Notes: generated by a model not told the origin, from the sequence alone. Shown: positions 1-8,183, numbered from the stretch's first letter. The stretch is 15,589 nt of DNA from Thermoprotei archaeon (GCA_003650785.1 QMRW01000015.1:1-15589), one strand, 5' to 3'. Numbers and translations are program-made.

Positions 1-915
1 CATACTCCTCCATTGGGATTTAATAGAATGTAGAGATGGAGTGAGTATACCTAGTGCAAGTCTTGTAGTAATTATAGACCCTACTATCGAGCCTACATCT
101 CCAGACATATCTATCAGTGCTGGATATGCTGATATCACTAAAGGGTTTCTGCACACTAGACTTATATCCAATAGAAAGGTACCAGTAAGACCTGTCACTA
201 CAGATACCACAATTAATGCTATTAGGGATTCACCTATAGTCCTAGTAAATTCCTCCTCCTCTCTATACTTCAGGAGGAGAATTAGAGATAATACTATAAA
301 AACTATGCTGGCTGAGGTTATAATAATTCTATCTAGGTTGGATACGTATAGTACCAGTATGTACAATAAAGTGACTAATATGTCGGCTATAGTAGACATA
401 GTTGGATAAGTCACCATATCCGGATCCAGACCCACCTTGTATGATGTTACAGCAATGGTAAATGTAATAGGACTGATTACAATTAGTGAAAAGAACATAG
501 TGCTCAAAACTACTAATATCATACGTGGAATTTCTATAATCGACACTCCCCAGAGTAGTAGACTAAAAGATAATGCCTGTATAACCATAAATATGGAACA
601 GGCTAGTGCAAATACTACTATAGCACCTGTCAAGAGCTTGAACTCCCAGGTAATCTCCCTTAAGGATGGTCTAATTAATCCTAAGTGTAAGCCAGTACTT
701 ACTCTACCACAGAAAATGCCATTCACTACACCTCTTATAGTAAGTATCGCTGGATATAGTGCTATACTCCACTTTATGGGTGAGAGTATCCCCCAACTTA
801 ATGTCAATATGGTACCAGCGACTATACCAGCTACATCTATAAGTAGGGTTAGAATAGTCTTAGCCAAATATCTTAGAGACTCCGATCTCAATAATATCCT
901 AAGCCTAAGCATCAT
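1..915 (-). CDS. SLC41/MgtE-type divalent cation transporter, membrane domain (partial, 3' end outside window)
   Basis: An open frame of 305 codons reads without a stop from an ATG at 915 to the window edge, so the C-terminus is missing. An in-frame TAG lies two codons before the start. The protein is almost wholly hydrophobic. It carries the two half-repeat signatures of the MgtE/SLC41 membrane domain: YPAILTIRG...G (about residues 54-66) followed by STGLHLG, and YPALIDMSGDVGSIVGS (264-280) followed by TTRLALG. The DPDxVxxPxxxxxxD motif (164-178) between them is the conserved segment that lines the ion path in this family. There is no N-terminal or CBS regulatory domain, unlike bacterial MgtE, which matches the archaeal two-repeat form. 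Likely role: Mg2+ or other divalent cation passage across the cytoplasmic membrane. Family assignment is firm; the ion is inferred. A second ATG at 912 is an alternative start. Confidence 0.87.
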   Translation of the reverse strand, partial: MMLRLRILLRSESLRYLAKTILTLLIDVAGIVAGTILTLSWGILSPIKWSIALYPAILTIRGVVNGIFCGRVSTGLHLGLIRPSLREITWEFKLLTGAIVVFALACSIFMVIQALSFSLLLWGVSIIEIPRMILVVLSTMFFSLIVISPITFTIAVTSYKVGLDPDMVTYPTMSTIADILVTLLYILVLYVSNLDRIIITSASIVFIVLSLILLLKYREEEEFTRTIGESLIALIVVSVVTGLTGTFLLDISLVCRNPLVISAYPALIDMSGDVGSIVGSIITTRLALGILTPSLHSIKSQWRSM

Positions 916-933
916 GATCTACAATTATCGAAT

Positions 934-941
934 TATATATT
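934..941 (-). promoter_or_regulatory. TATA box for the MgtE-type gene
   Basis: On the minus strand an ATATATAA-like box is centred about 22-23 nt before the ATG at 915. This spacing puts the transcription start at or next to the start codon, so the gene is probably leaderless. No Shine-Dalgarno sequence precedes the ATG, which fits. Confidence 0.5.
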
Positions 942-996
942 GATTACCGCTAAGTAGGAGTATTTATATGGAATTCCGTATTCCCAGCATATGGAA

Positions 997-1008
997 AATT
1001 AATTTTAC
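997..1008 (+). promoter_or_regulatory. Candidate TATA box for the DUF369-hypF transcript
   Basis: The A/T-only stretch AAATTAATTTTA is centred about 27 nt before the GTG at 1030, so the transcript may start at the codon itself. A second A/T box at about 961-969 is an alternative. Inference from spacing only. Confidence 0.35.
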
Positions 1009-1029
1009 TGTTAATCTCAAAATAGGTAG

Positions 1030-1431
1030 GTGATAGTACTGTCCAAGCTAAAGATAAACTTTGAAGGCCTGGGTGAGATACTGGTCGAGATCTACCCAGA
1101 TAAGGAATACATTGTGAATAGGCTATTCTCAAAGACTCCACTTGAACTATTAGCTAAACTATGGGGTGGAGAGATCTACATGGAGTTGCCTGAAGTGGCT
1201 AGAGTAGTATGTAGAGATAGAAAGGAGTATGTGGAAATAGGCGATGTAGCTTATTCTCCCTCCTTCAGGAGCATATGTATATACTTCAATACAACACCTA
1301 GAACTTACTACGGTGATAAGATTAGGGCCGAAGAGCATGTAGAAGTGTTCGGAAAAGTGATCAAAGGATTGGAGCTTCTCAGTAGGGTCAAACCTGGATG
1401 TAAGGTTAGAATCGAGTACTTTAAGGGTTAG
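1030..1431 (+). CDS. Cyclophilin-like fold protein (DUF369 family)
   Basis: A small soluble protein of 133 residues. It matches the cyclophilin-like DUF369 family seen in archaea and Thermotoga (TM1367-type): a KINFEGLGEILVEIYPDK start (residues 8-25), then LAKLWGGEIYMELP (41-54), the VEIGDVAYSPSFRSICIYF core (68-86), and a terminal EHVEVFGKVIKGLELL segment (102-117). Members have a cyclophilin-like beta barrel, but a prolyl isomerase activity is not established and I do not assign one. The GTG at 1030 is the only canonical start possible, because a TAG lies immediately before it in frame. hypF follows after 53 nt on the same strand, so the two probably share a transcript; whether the protein acts in hydrogenase assembly is unknown. 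Confidence 0.8.
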   Translation: MIVLSKLKINFEGLGEILVEIYPDKEYIVNRLFSKTPLELLAKLWGGEIYMELPEVARVVCRDRKEYVEIGDVAYSPSFRSICIYFNTTPRTYYGDKIRAEEHVEVFGKVIKGLELLSRVKPGCKVRIEYFKG

Positions 1432-1471
1432 AATATTGAGAACCATAATGAATTGACTTATTCGAGGCTCT

Positions 1472-1478
1472 GGAGGGG
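1472..1478 (+). promoter_or_regulatory. Shine-Dalgarno site that sets the TTG start of hypF
   Basis: GGAGGGG ends 6 nt before the TTG at 1485. It is the strongest ribosome-binding sequence in the gap and supports the TTG as the true start. Confidence 0.6.
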
Positions 1479-1484
1479 TAAAAA

Positions 1485-3815
1485 TTGGATCGAAAAGGGA
1501 AGTTACATGCACTAAGAATAAGTATAATAGGTCTAGTACAAGGAGTTGGATTTAGACCTTTTGTGTATAGGCTTGCTACTTCACTAGGTCTAAAAGGATA
1601 TGTAAGAAATTTAGGAGGATCTGAAGTTGAGATATTAATTGAAGGTGAAAAGAAAAAGGTACAGAAATTTCTCCTAAGACTTAGAAAAGAGAAACCCCCT
1701 CCTGCGGAGATCGAGGATATATCTATAGAGAGAGTTCCTCCAAAGGGGTTCAGAAAGTTCAGGATACTAAAAAGTGGAAGTCTCATCATAAAAAGATCAG
1801 TAATACCACCAGATTTAGGGATATGTGATCATTGTCTCTCAGAGGTCTTGAATCCTAACTCCAGATGGTATAAGTACCCTTTTAATTCATGTGCATGGTG
1901 TGGTCCTAGATTTACCATGATGTACGGTATACCCTATGATAGATATAATACCTCCATGAGAGACTTTCCTCTATGTGTAGAGTGTAGACATGAGTACCAA
2001 GATCCCGATAATATTAGGAGATTCCATGCACAAGGTATTAGCTGTCCAAAGTGCGGCCCGAAGATCGTACTAATAGATATGGATGGAAGTATCATAGAAG
2101 TAAGTGATCCCATAGGTGAAGCAGCCAAGCTTATAGATGAGGGAGTTATACTGGGTGTGAAGGGACTTGGAGGATTTCACATAGCTACACTTGCTAGTAA
2201 TGATGATGTTGTACTGGAGTTGAGAAGAAGAAAGAGGAGGAAGACTAAGCCCTTCGCTCTAATGGCCTTAGATTTAAATACAGCTTCAAGACTAGTAGTC
2301 CTTAATAGAATTGCTAGGAGACTACTCACTTCTCCTAGTAGGCCTATATTAGTACTTCCCAAGAGGCCCGATGCACCAGTATCTAAGTATGTAGCTCCCA
2401 ATCTTCACACTTTAGGCGTTATGCTACCATATACGGCGCTTCACTATCTCCTGTTAGAGAAAACTAGGGATAGGTTTCTAGTGATGACGAGTGGTAACAA
2501 GAGAGGGCTACCTATATCAATCTCTGAGAAGACAGCTCTAAAGGAACTCAAGGGTATTGTAGAGTACCTCCTTGTACATAATAGGGTTATTGTCAATAGA
2601 TGTGATGATAGTGTACTGAGATTCACTTTGGGAGATCCCACCTTCCTGAGAAGAAGTAGAGGATATGCACCATATTGGCTCCACTCTCCGCTACATCTAT
2701 CTAAACCAGTCATAGCCTTTGGAGCTGATCTCTCCTCAGCTGGTGCTATAGGATTTGATAGATATATTGTACAGACTCAGTATATAGGAGATCTTGACAA
2801 TGTGGAGACTATCGAGTACTTGGAAAGTGCTCTGAACTTTCTCATAAAGTGCTATAAGATAGATATTAGTGATTCCATACTGGTATCGGATAAGCACCCC
2901 CTATATAGATCCTCAGAAATTGCTAAGTACTGGTCTGAGCTCTATCAAGTACCACTATTCAAAGTTCAACATCATCACGCTCATATACTATCCGCTATGG
3001 TAGAATTGGGTATACCTAGAGGAGAAAGTATAATCGGTATTGCTATCGATGGTATAGGATATGGAGATGATGGAAGGATATGGGGAGGTGAGGTTCTTAG
3101 AGTAGAGTATGGAGGGTATAAGAGAGTAGGACATCTTAGGTATGTTCCCATGCCAGGAGGAGACTTAGCCGTAAAATACCCTGTAAGAATGCTCGTAGGT
3201 TTCTTATCTACATTTATGAACGACTCCGAAGTGGTAGATCTGATAACAAAACTGCAACTTCATAAAGGACTGAGGTATGGTGTAAAGGAAATTGAAATAG
3301 TTCTAAAGAGTGTTAGGAATAGAAAAACGCCAATTACTTCTAGTATGGGTAGGACACTAGATGCTATTTCCTCACTACTAGGTCTATGTACATTCAGAGA
3401 TTATGAAGGAGAACCCGCTATAGTCCTGGAAGAACACTCTGTCAAAGGGAGATTGATAGATCATATACATTTTCCTATCAGTTCCTCTAGTCCTAGAATA
3501 ATTGATACATGTGTAGGCTTTGAGAATGTACTCACTCTACTTGGTGATTATAAATCTGAATCCATAGGCTATACATTTCAATTTAGACTGGGTGAGACTC
3601 TGGCGGAAGTTGCTATAAAGGAGTTAGATAGATGTAGCATAAGCGATTTAGTTCTAGTCTCAGGCGGTGCAGCTGTAAACAATATAATTTTATCAGGTAT
3701 CAAGAGTGTTCTATCTGAACATCAAGTTAAGCTCTATGTTAATAGAAAGGTTCCTCCGGGAGATGGAGGTATTGCGATAGGACAGGTGGTTGCAGGTTTT
3801 ATAAGAAGTGGGTAA
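1485..3815 (+). CDS. hypF: [NiFe]-hydrogenase maturation carbamoyltransferase HypF
   Basis: HypF uses carbamoyl phosphate and ATP to carbamoylate the C-terminal Cys of HypE, the first step in making the cyanide ligands of the [NiFe] active site. At 776 residues it is full length. All expected domains are present in order: N-terminal acylphosphatase domain with GLVQGVGFRP (16-25); two zinc fingers with Cys pairs at 114/117, 136/139, 164/167 and 187/190; a YrdC-like domain (about 205-400) with KPFALM and RRSRGYAP; and a Kae1-like carbamoyl transfer domain with VQHHHAHILSAM (494-505), IDGIGYGDDG (521-530) and the C-terminal SGG and PPGDGG loops. The TTG start is supported by a strong upstream purine run. 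The last codons lie only 5 nt from the end of the convergent membrane gene. Its substrate hypE is encoded about 3 kb away on the other strand. Confidence 0.96.
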   Translation: MDRKGKLHALRISIIGLVQGVGFRPFVYRLATSLGLKGYVRNLGGSEVEILIEGEKKKVQKFLLRLRKEKPPPAEIEDISIERVPPKGFRKFRILKSGSLIIKRSVIPPDLGICDHCLSEVLNPNSRWYKYPFNSCAWCGPRFTMMYGIPYDRYNTSMRDFPLCVECRHEYQDPDNIRRFHAQGISCPKCGPKIVLIDMDGSIIEVSDPIGEAAKLIDEGVILGVKGLGGFHIATLASNDDVVLELRRRKRRKTKPFALMALDLNTASRLVVLNRIARRLLTSPSRPILVLPKRPDAPVSKYVAPNLHTLGVMLPYTALHYLLLEKTRDRFLVMTSGNKRGLPISISEKTALKELKGIVEYLLVHNRVIVNRCDDSVLRFTLGDPTFLRRSRGYAPYWLHSPLHLSKPVIAFGADLSSAGAIGFDRYIVQTQYIGDLDNVETIEYLESALNFLIKCYKIDISDSILVSDKHPLYRSSEIAKYWSELYQVPLFKVQHHHAHILSAMVELGIPRGESIIGIAIDGIGYGDDGRIWGGEVLRVEYGGYKRVGHLRYVPMPGGDLAVKYPVRMLVGFLSTFMNDSEVVDLITKLQLHKGLRYGVKEIEIVLKSVRNRKTPITSSMGRTLDAISSLLGLCTFRDYEGEPAIVLEEHSVKGRLIDHIHFPISSSSPRIIDTCVGFENVLTLLGDYKSESIGYTFQFRLGETLAEVAIKELDRCSISDLVLVSGGAAVNNIILSGIKSVLSEHQVKLYVNRKVPPGDGGIAIGQVVAGFIRSG

Positions 3816-3820
3816 GTATG

Positions 3821-4831
3821 TCACTCTAGTTCTTCCTGGAAGATCCTTTGATATAGTATCCTCACAGCGTCCTCTCTATTAAATCCTTCTTTAACTAGTT
3901 TTAGGATTTCCCTCTCCACGACCACTCCAGGTTTATTGTAGATATTTGAATAGTAGCTAACTAGTTTATTATACATCTCCTCTATACTTAGCAAAGGTAT
4001 ATTCAGATTCTCTCTGAGGTATGCTATTTTCTCCTCAGTCTCTCTGATTAAAGCCATTAATTTGACCTTCTCCTTCTCAAGGTATTCTTTTCTCCTTGCA
4101 GCCTCTTCTTGAGTTATCTCACCTATCTTTTTCCTAGCTTTGACTAATGATATTTCCCTATTTATTGCAGATAATTTTCTTTTGAGAGTCCCTCGGTATT
4201 TCTCTAAATTGATTAAGGTCTCTTTTATTTTAGATTTCAGCTTGTCAAGCCTAGTTATGTAATCCTCAAATAGCTCCTTATACTCATACTCGTCTATTTC
4301 GCCACTTCTGTAGCTATTTCCTAGCCTTTCTATAAGATCTACTAGTATTCTGTATTCATTGAGAAGTTTTACTGTATTTAGACTGCTGCCGATCTTAATA
4401 TCGCCAGTAGTACTCGTGGTTTCAGCTTCTGTTACTAGAGGATAAGGAGCTATATTAGGTAATAATGCAGTGATCGCTCCACAGATGACCAGTAGAACTC
4501 CTGGGGCAGTATGTCGATCTATCATTAGTGCTATAGAGGATATTGTTAGAGCGGATAGACTCCAAAAATTAGTATTATTCTTTCTATAAACTTTAAAACA
4601 TACTATTAACATGAATATTAATAATGCACAGCCTCCTAACACTCTCGCTGTAACTCCTTCCTCACCTATATTGGATGGTAATGTAGATATAAGTAGTAGC
4701 AGGCCTCCTAGAGCTATTAGTAGACTAGATGTAGCATGTAGACTTAAGGTAGGTATAAGGGGGAGAGAGAGGTTGCTTCTTTTAAATCTGAGTGTAGACA
4801 CTTTCTTACGTCTCCTACCCTTTACGGACAT
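3821..4831 (-). CDS. Unrecognised membrane protein with four helices and a long coiled coil
   Basis: I do not recognise this family. The 336-residue protein begins with a very basic tail (KGRRRKK), then four hydrophobic segments at about 33-51, 63-82, 90-106 and 108-128. After a Ser/Thr-rich linker comes a charged, heptad-like helical region (about 153-275) and a helical tail. Two pieces of the coiled-coil region, YRSGEIDEYEYKELFEDY (174-191) and KKIGEITQEEAARRKEYL (234-251), share a G-E-I-(T/D)-x-x-E pattern like SHOCT oligomerisation helices. The basic N-terminus suggests the coiled coil faces the cytoplasm. I chose the ATG at 4831 over an upstream TTG (4852) because a TATA box lies about 27 nt before it, making it leaderless. 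It sits between hypF and hypDE but has its own promoter, so a link to hydrogenase assembly is only positional. Confidence 0.75.
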   Translation of the reverse strand: MSVKGRRRKKVSTLRFKRSNLSLPLIPTLSLHATSSLLIALGGLLLLISTLPSNIGEEGVTARVLGGCALLIFMLIVCFKVYRKNNTNFWSLSALTISSIALMIDRHTAPGVLLVICGAITALLPNIAPYPLVTEAETTSTTGDIKIGSSLNTVKLLNEYRILVDLIERLGNSYRSGEIDEYEYKELFEDYITRLDKLKSKIKETLINLEKYRGTLKRKLSAINREISLVKARKKIGEITQEEAARRKEYLEKEKVKLMALIRETEEKIAYLRENLNIPLLSIEEMYNKLVSYYSNIYNKPGVVVEREILKLVKEGFNREDAVRILYQRIFQEELE

Positions 4832-4852
4832 ACCAATTATTAGTACTACCAA

Positions 4853-4864
4853 TTAATATATCTA
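4853..4864 (-). promoter_or_regulatory. TATA box for the coiled-coil membrane gene
   Basis: On the minus strand GATATATTAA is centred about 27 nt before the ATG at 4831. That is the spacing expected for a leaderless archaeal transcript, and it separates this gene from hypD, which ends 88 nt upstream. Confidence 0.55.
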
Positions 4865-4919
4865 ATTATATCTACGCATCCATAATGAGTTATCAATATC
4901 ACTAGATTTATAGCTATAG

Positions 4920-6026
4920 CTAGTCGTAATGCCATTGAATTCTCTCATATCCGCCATATTTTGCCCAAATACTACATGTACCCTCAGAAGATACCATACA
5001 GGGACCTTGGGGTCTATCTGGAGTACATGCACGCATGAATAGCGGACAATCTGTTGGCTTAGCTTTACCTAAAATTATGTCGGCACACCTACATCCTGGT
5101 TTAAACTCAGGACCTGTGTCCACACTTACACTTAATCTAGATCGTGCATCTAAGTGCTTAAAGCGCTTTCTTAGGAGTAGTCTACTTCTCTTTACCCTAC
5201 CTATTCCTCTCCATTCACCATCAGCTCTGTAGAAGACCTCACGTACATACCTCTTAGCAGTAATATTTCCTCTCCAACTTACAGCTCTACTATACTCATT
5301 GACTAATCGTGGCTTCCCTTCCAAGATCATTTTAAGTATACTAAATACTGCTAGCATGACATCTAAGGGTTCAAAACCTGCTACTACAGCTGGTATTCCT
5401 GAAATTCTCGGTATAAAGCTCCAGGCACTAGCACCTACTATCGTAGATACATGACCCGGACATATTATTCCGTCTATATTAATATCGAAGCTGCTCAGTA
5501 TATACTTCATTATTGGTACTGTTAGTCTAAATGACGGTAGTATCATGAGATCATCAGGTATAAGTCTCCTACTTATAAAGGCAGCTAGTGTAGGAGCTGT
5601 TGTTTCAAATCCTACAGCAAAAAATACGGATTTCTTTCTGTCCTTCATATGGAGTCTAATAGCATCATTAAATCCGTATACTACTTTGACATCAGCACCC
5701 TCAGACCTGGCATCAGCTAGACTCATTTTAGTTCCCGGAACTCTGTACATGTCACCATAAGTATACACTCTAATTCCACTAAATACTATCTCTATAGCCT
5801 CATCCACTTCTCTGGCTGGTACTATACATACTGGACATCCAGGACCTGCTATCAATTCTACATTATCTGGAAGTAGACTTCTAAGACCAAAGAAAGTAAT
5901 GGTATGTTCGTGAGTTCCACATACATGCATTATACGGACATAATCAAGTTTTTTAGCTATCTTCTCTATACTTTTACTTACAGCTTGTATAAGCTTTCTA
6001 TCCCTGAACTTCCTTAGAATCTCCAT
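4920..6026 (-). CDS. hypD: [NiFe]-hydrogenase maturation scaffold HypD
   Basis: HypD is the Fe-S scaffold that, with HypC, holds the iron while HypE supplies cyanide ligands for the Fe(CN)2CO unit. The 368-residue protein has every signature: MHVCGTHEHTI (33-43, Cys36), GPGCPVC (61-67), GFETTAPT (139-146), CPGHVSTIVG (189-198), PAVVAGFEPLD (212-222), and a C-terminal set of Cys at 312, 314, 327, 334, 343 and 351, which includes the [4Fe-4S] cluster ligands. I prefer the ATG at 6026: it follows an AAGGAA ribosome site overlapping the hypE stop and gives the family-like start MEILRKFRD. An in-frame ATG at 6044 would overlap hypE by 7 nt and lacks a well-spaced site. It is cotranscribed downstream of hypE; the partner hypC is not in the window. 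Confidence 0.96.
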   Translation of the reverse strand: MEILRKFRDRKLIQAVSKSIEKIAKKLDYVRIMHVCGTHEHTITFFGLRSLLPDNVELIAGPGCPVCIVPAREVDEAIEIVFSGIRVYTYGDMYRVPGTKMSLADARSEGADVKVVYGFNDAIRLHMKDRKKSVFFAVGFETTAPTLAAFISRRLIPDDLMILPSFRLTVPIMKYILSSFDINIDGIICPGHVSTIVGASAWSFIPRISGIPAVVAGFEPLDVMLAVFSILKMILEGKPRLVNEYSRAVSWRGNITAKRYVREVFYRADGEWRGIGRVKRSRLLLRKRFKHLDARSRLSVSVDTGPEFKPGCRCADIILGKAKPTDCPLFMRACTPDRPQGPCMVSSEGTCSIWAKYGGYERIQWHYD

Positions 6027-6037
6027 AGAATTTTCCT

Positions 6038-7045
6038 TCAACATATTCTTGGAACTATCTCACCTAAGGGTTTTTCTAAAATCCTCCTACCACCAGCTAC
6101 AGTCTCTAGGAGTACATTATACCTACTCCTGTCTACTACCCTTCCTATTATAGTAGCTTGTCTATAGCCAGCTTTTCTAAGTTCTCTAACTAGTTCTTCA
6201 GCCCTACTACTGGGTATTCCTATGAGTGCTCTACCTTCTGATGCTAATACTAGTGGATCTATTCCTAGCATTTCACAGTATACTCTCACATTCTCGCTTA
6301 TGGGGATTTTATCTTCATCAACTAAGATAGTAACATTCGACTTCTCAGCTAGCTCGTTAAGGGAGGAGGCTAATCCCCCTCTAGTGATGTCCTTAGCTGC
6401 ATGAATTTCTCCTATAGACTTAGCTATTTCAATAACTTTGGTAAGGGGCTCACAGTCCGATTTAAGCTCTCCCTCTACTTCTAATCCCGCTTGTAGTGCC
6501 ATTATAGTGGCTCCATGTTCTGCTATAGTTCCACTGATCACTATACTATCACCGGGCACTAGTCCTGAGTCTGTTATTACTTTATCTGTTACACCTATAC
6601 AGGTCGTCGTTATAACTACACCATCTACTCCACCTCTCGGCATTACCTTAACATCTCCTCCTAGGAGGGCTACACCCTCTTCAGTAAGAACTCTGAGCAT
6701 TGAGTTCATTATAGTCTCGAGTGATTTCATAGGGAAGCCTTCTTCGACTACTATAGCGTCAAGCATGGCTACTGGTTTAGCGCCCATTACTACTACATCG
6801 TTTATAGATCCTACGGCGGCTAGCTTACCTATATCTCCACCTGGGAAGAACAGTGGATGTACAGTATAGCTATCTGTAGAAATCACTACATGCATCTCTC
6901 CCATGGGTATAGTGGACCCATCATCCAGTTCGAATACTCCTATACCCTTATCTATTCTACCTATTTTCACTCTACTGAGTATAAGCTTATCTATAAGCTC
7001 ATGTGTTTCTCTTCCTCCAGCTCCATGGGCTAGTTTTACCCTAAT
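6038..7045 (-). CDS. hypE: [NiFe]-hydrogenase maturation protein HypE (apparent AUU start)
   Basis: HypE dehydrates the thiocarboxamide that HypF places on its C-terminal Cys, in an ATP-dependent reaction, to give the thiocyanate donor for the active-site CN. Visible motifs: LAHGAGGRETHEL (5-17), TDSYTVHPLFFPGGDIGKLA (about 57-76), GGDVKVMPRGGVDG, AKDITRGGLASSLNE, and the diagnostic C-terminal PRIC ending in Cys335. The AHGAGGR segment lies upstream of the first canonical in-frame start (GTG 6970, after residue 25), with a TAG at 7063 bounding the frame. No ATG, GTG or TTG lies between. ATT at 7045 gives MRVKLAHGAGG, the expected length, and follows GGGGAG by 5 nt. Alternatively, one G too many in the GGGG at 7056-7053 hides an ATG at 7058. 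Identity is certain; the start is inferred. Confidence 0.93.
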   Translation of the reverse strand: MRVKLAHGAGGRETHELIDKLILSRVKIGRIDKGIGVFELDDGSTIPMGEMHVVISTDSYTVHPLFFPGGDIGKLAAVGSINDVVVMGAKPVAMLDAIVVEEGFPMKSLETIMNSMLRVLTEEGVALLGGDVKVMPRGGVDGVVITTTCIGVTDKVITDSGLVPGDSIVISGTIAEHGATIMALQAGLEVEGELKSDCEPLTKVIEIAKSIGEIHAAKDITRGGLASSLNELAEKSNVTILVDEDKIPISENVRVYCEMLGIDPLVLASEGRALIGIPSSRAEELVRELRKAGYRQATIIGRVVDRSRYNVLLETVAGGRRILEKPLGEIVPRIC

Positions 7046-7050
7046 ACTAG

Positions 7051-7056
7051 CTCCCC
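7051..7056 (-). promoter_or_regulatory. Shine-Dalgarno-like site before the ATT start of hypE
   Basis: GGGGAG on the minus strand ends 5 nt before the ATT at 7045. Spacing resembles that of hypF, rfcS and the asparaginase gene in this window, which have 5-6 nt, and supports ATT as the initiation codon. Confidence 0.4.
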
Positions 7057-7062
7057 ATAACT

Positions 7063-7091
7063 AGATCTATCCTACAAATAAAAAGATCTAT
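7063..7091 (-). promoter_or_regulatory. Direct repeats flanking a TATA-like box upstream of hypE
   Basis: The octamer AGATCTAT occurs at 7063-7070 and again at 7084-7091 (+ strand), exactly 21 bp apart, two helical turns. Between them the minus strand reads TTTTTATTTG, a weak TATA-like box. This could be a regulator-binding pair controlling hypED separately from the upstream oxidoreductase gene. Pattern seen; function inferred. Confidence 0.35.
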
Positions 7092-7095
7092 GTTA

Positions 7096-8145
7096 CTATG
7101 GTAGCTTCACTCTCTTTCTGAGTTTAGCAGATTCATATATTGCATAGATTAGCCTCTGCGCTCTAAGTCCATCGTATCCATTTGGTTTGGGTAATTTATC
7201 CTCTACTATACATTCTATAAAGTGTTTCAGTTCACTAAGGTACATGTCTCTATAGGGAAAGAGCCTTGTGGTATATTCACCCCTATGTTTTAAGTATACT
7301 TCAGCTTCCGATCTCCACTTAAAATAAGGAAACCTCATCTTAACTCGAACAGATCCCATGGTACCTTTAATTATGAGTCCCTCGTCCCAATCGTCTACTA
7401 TACCTCCAGCCATCTGGAAATATCCCATTGCACCATTCTTAAACTCGATTATAGTAGTACTTACATAGCTTTTCTCATACTCCTTAAAGCATGAGATCAA
7501 TGAGTTAGTATTACCACCTATCCATAGGAGGAGATCTGCATGATGAATACCATGTGTCAAAAGAAGATCTAGGTGTCTATCTCCAGTTACTTCATAACCC
7601 CTACATATAGGCTTTTTAGGTTTAATGAACTCATCTATAAATCCTTCAACATATTTCATGTGGACTTCTGTATCGTAATACCAAGAGTTTATCATGAATA
7701 CTTCACCTAGAGCTCCTCTATTTAATTCCTCTTTAACCCACATTAGACTGGGGTCAAATCTCTTCATGAACCCTACCATTAATTTGACGTTGTTCTTCTC
7801 ACAGGCTCTTATCATGTCTTCGCATTCCTCTATAGTTACTGCCATGGGTTTCTCTACAAATACATGAAGTCCTGCATTAGCAGCATCAATAGTCACTTTG
7901 GCATGAGCACTATGCCATGTTAAATTGAGGATAGCATCAAGTTCCTCCCTTTCAAACATCTTGATGTAGTCAGTATACCACTTGTCTATGTTGTATTTTC
8001 TCGCTACAGCTCTTACTACATCTTCATGAAGATCACATATGGCTACGAGCTCTACTTCCTTAATCCTCTTTAGTGAAGGTATGTGTACAAGTTGAGCTAT
8101 ACCTCCGGAGCCTACAATTCCTACCTTAACTCTTCTACTAGTCAT
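7096..8145 (-). CDS. Gfo/Idh/MocA family NAD(P)-dependent oxidoreductase
   Basis: A 349-residue soluble dehydrogenase-type protein, full length for the family. The N-terminal Rossmann fold carries VGIVGSGGIAQLVHIPSL (8-25), with an Asp at the end of beta-2 (CDLHED, Asp38) that favours NAD(H). The family EKP motif is at 98-100. The C-terminal domain has the THGIHHADLLLWIGG helix (197-211) with the His and Asp positions typical of the substrate site. The family acts on sugars, inositols and similar polyols; the substrate here cannot be read from sequence. It starts 38 nt after the asparaginase gene, with a TGAGAG purine run 3 nt before the ATG, and looks like the last gene of a three-gene operon. 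hypE begins 50 nt downstream of its stop, so readthrough into hypED is possible. Confidence 0.9.
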   Translation of the reverse strand: MTSRRVKVGIVGSGGIAQLVHIPSLKRIKEVELVAICDLHEDVVRAVARKYNIDKWYTDYIKMFEREELDAILNLTWHSAHAKVTIDAANAGLHVFVEKPMAVTIEECEDMIRACEKNNVKLMVGFMKRFDPSLMWVKEELNRGALGEVFMINSWYYDTEVHMKYVEGFIDEFIKPKKPICRGYEVTGDRHLDLLLTHGIHHADLLLWIGGNTNSLISCFKEYEKSYVSTTIIEFKNGAMGYFQMAGGIVDDWDEGLIIKGTMGSVRVKMRFPYFKWRSEAEVYLKHRGEYTTRLFPYRDMYLSELKHFIECIVEDKLPKPNGYDGLRAQRLIYAIYESAKLRKRVKLP

Positions 8146-8183
8146 ATGCTCTCACATGGTTAAGGATATTGATTATTAAAAAC

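Noticed and set aside
41..943. Two plus-strand open frames (41-409 and 437-943).
   Set aside because: They lie antisense to a continuous 305-codon frame with clear MgtE/SLC41 motifs and have no recognisable content.
4911..4922. 12-bp palindrome TAGCTATAGCTA overlapping the hypD stop.
   Set aside because: It is A/T-rich, has no T-run after it and no loop, and part is fixed by the coding sequence; probably chance.
7045..7060. ATG at 7058 as the hypE start.
   Set aside because: It is out of frame and reaches a TAG after three codons as the sequence stands; usable only if one G is removed, which I record as the alternative to AUU initiation.
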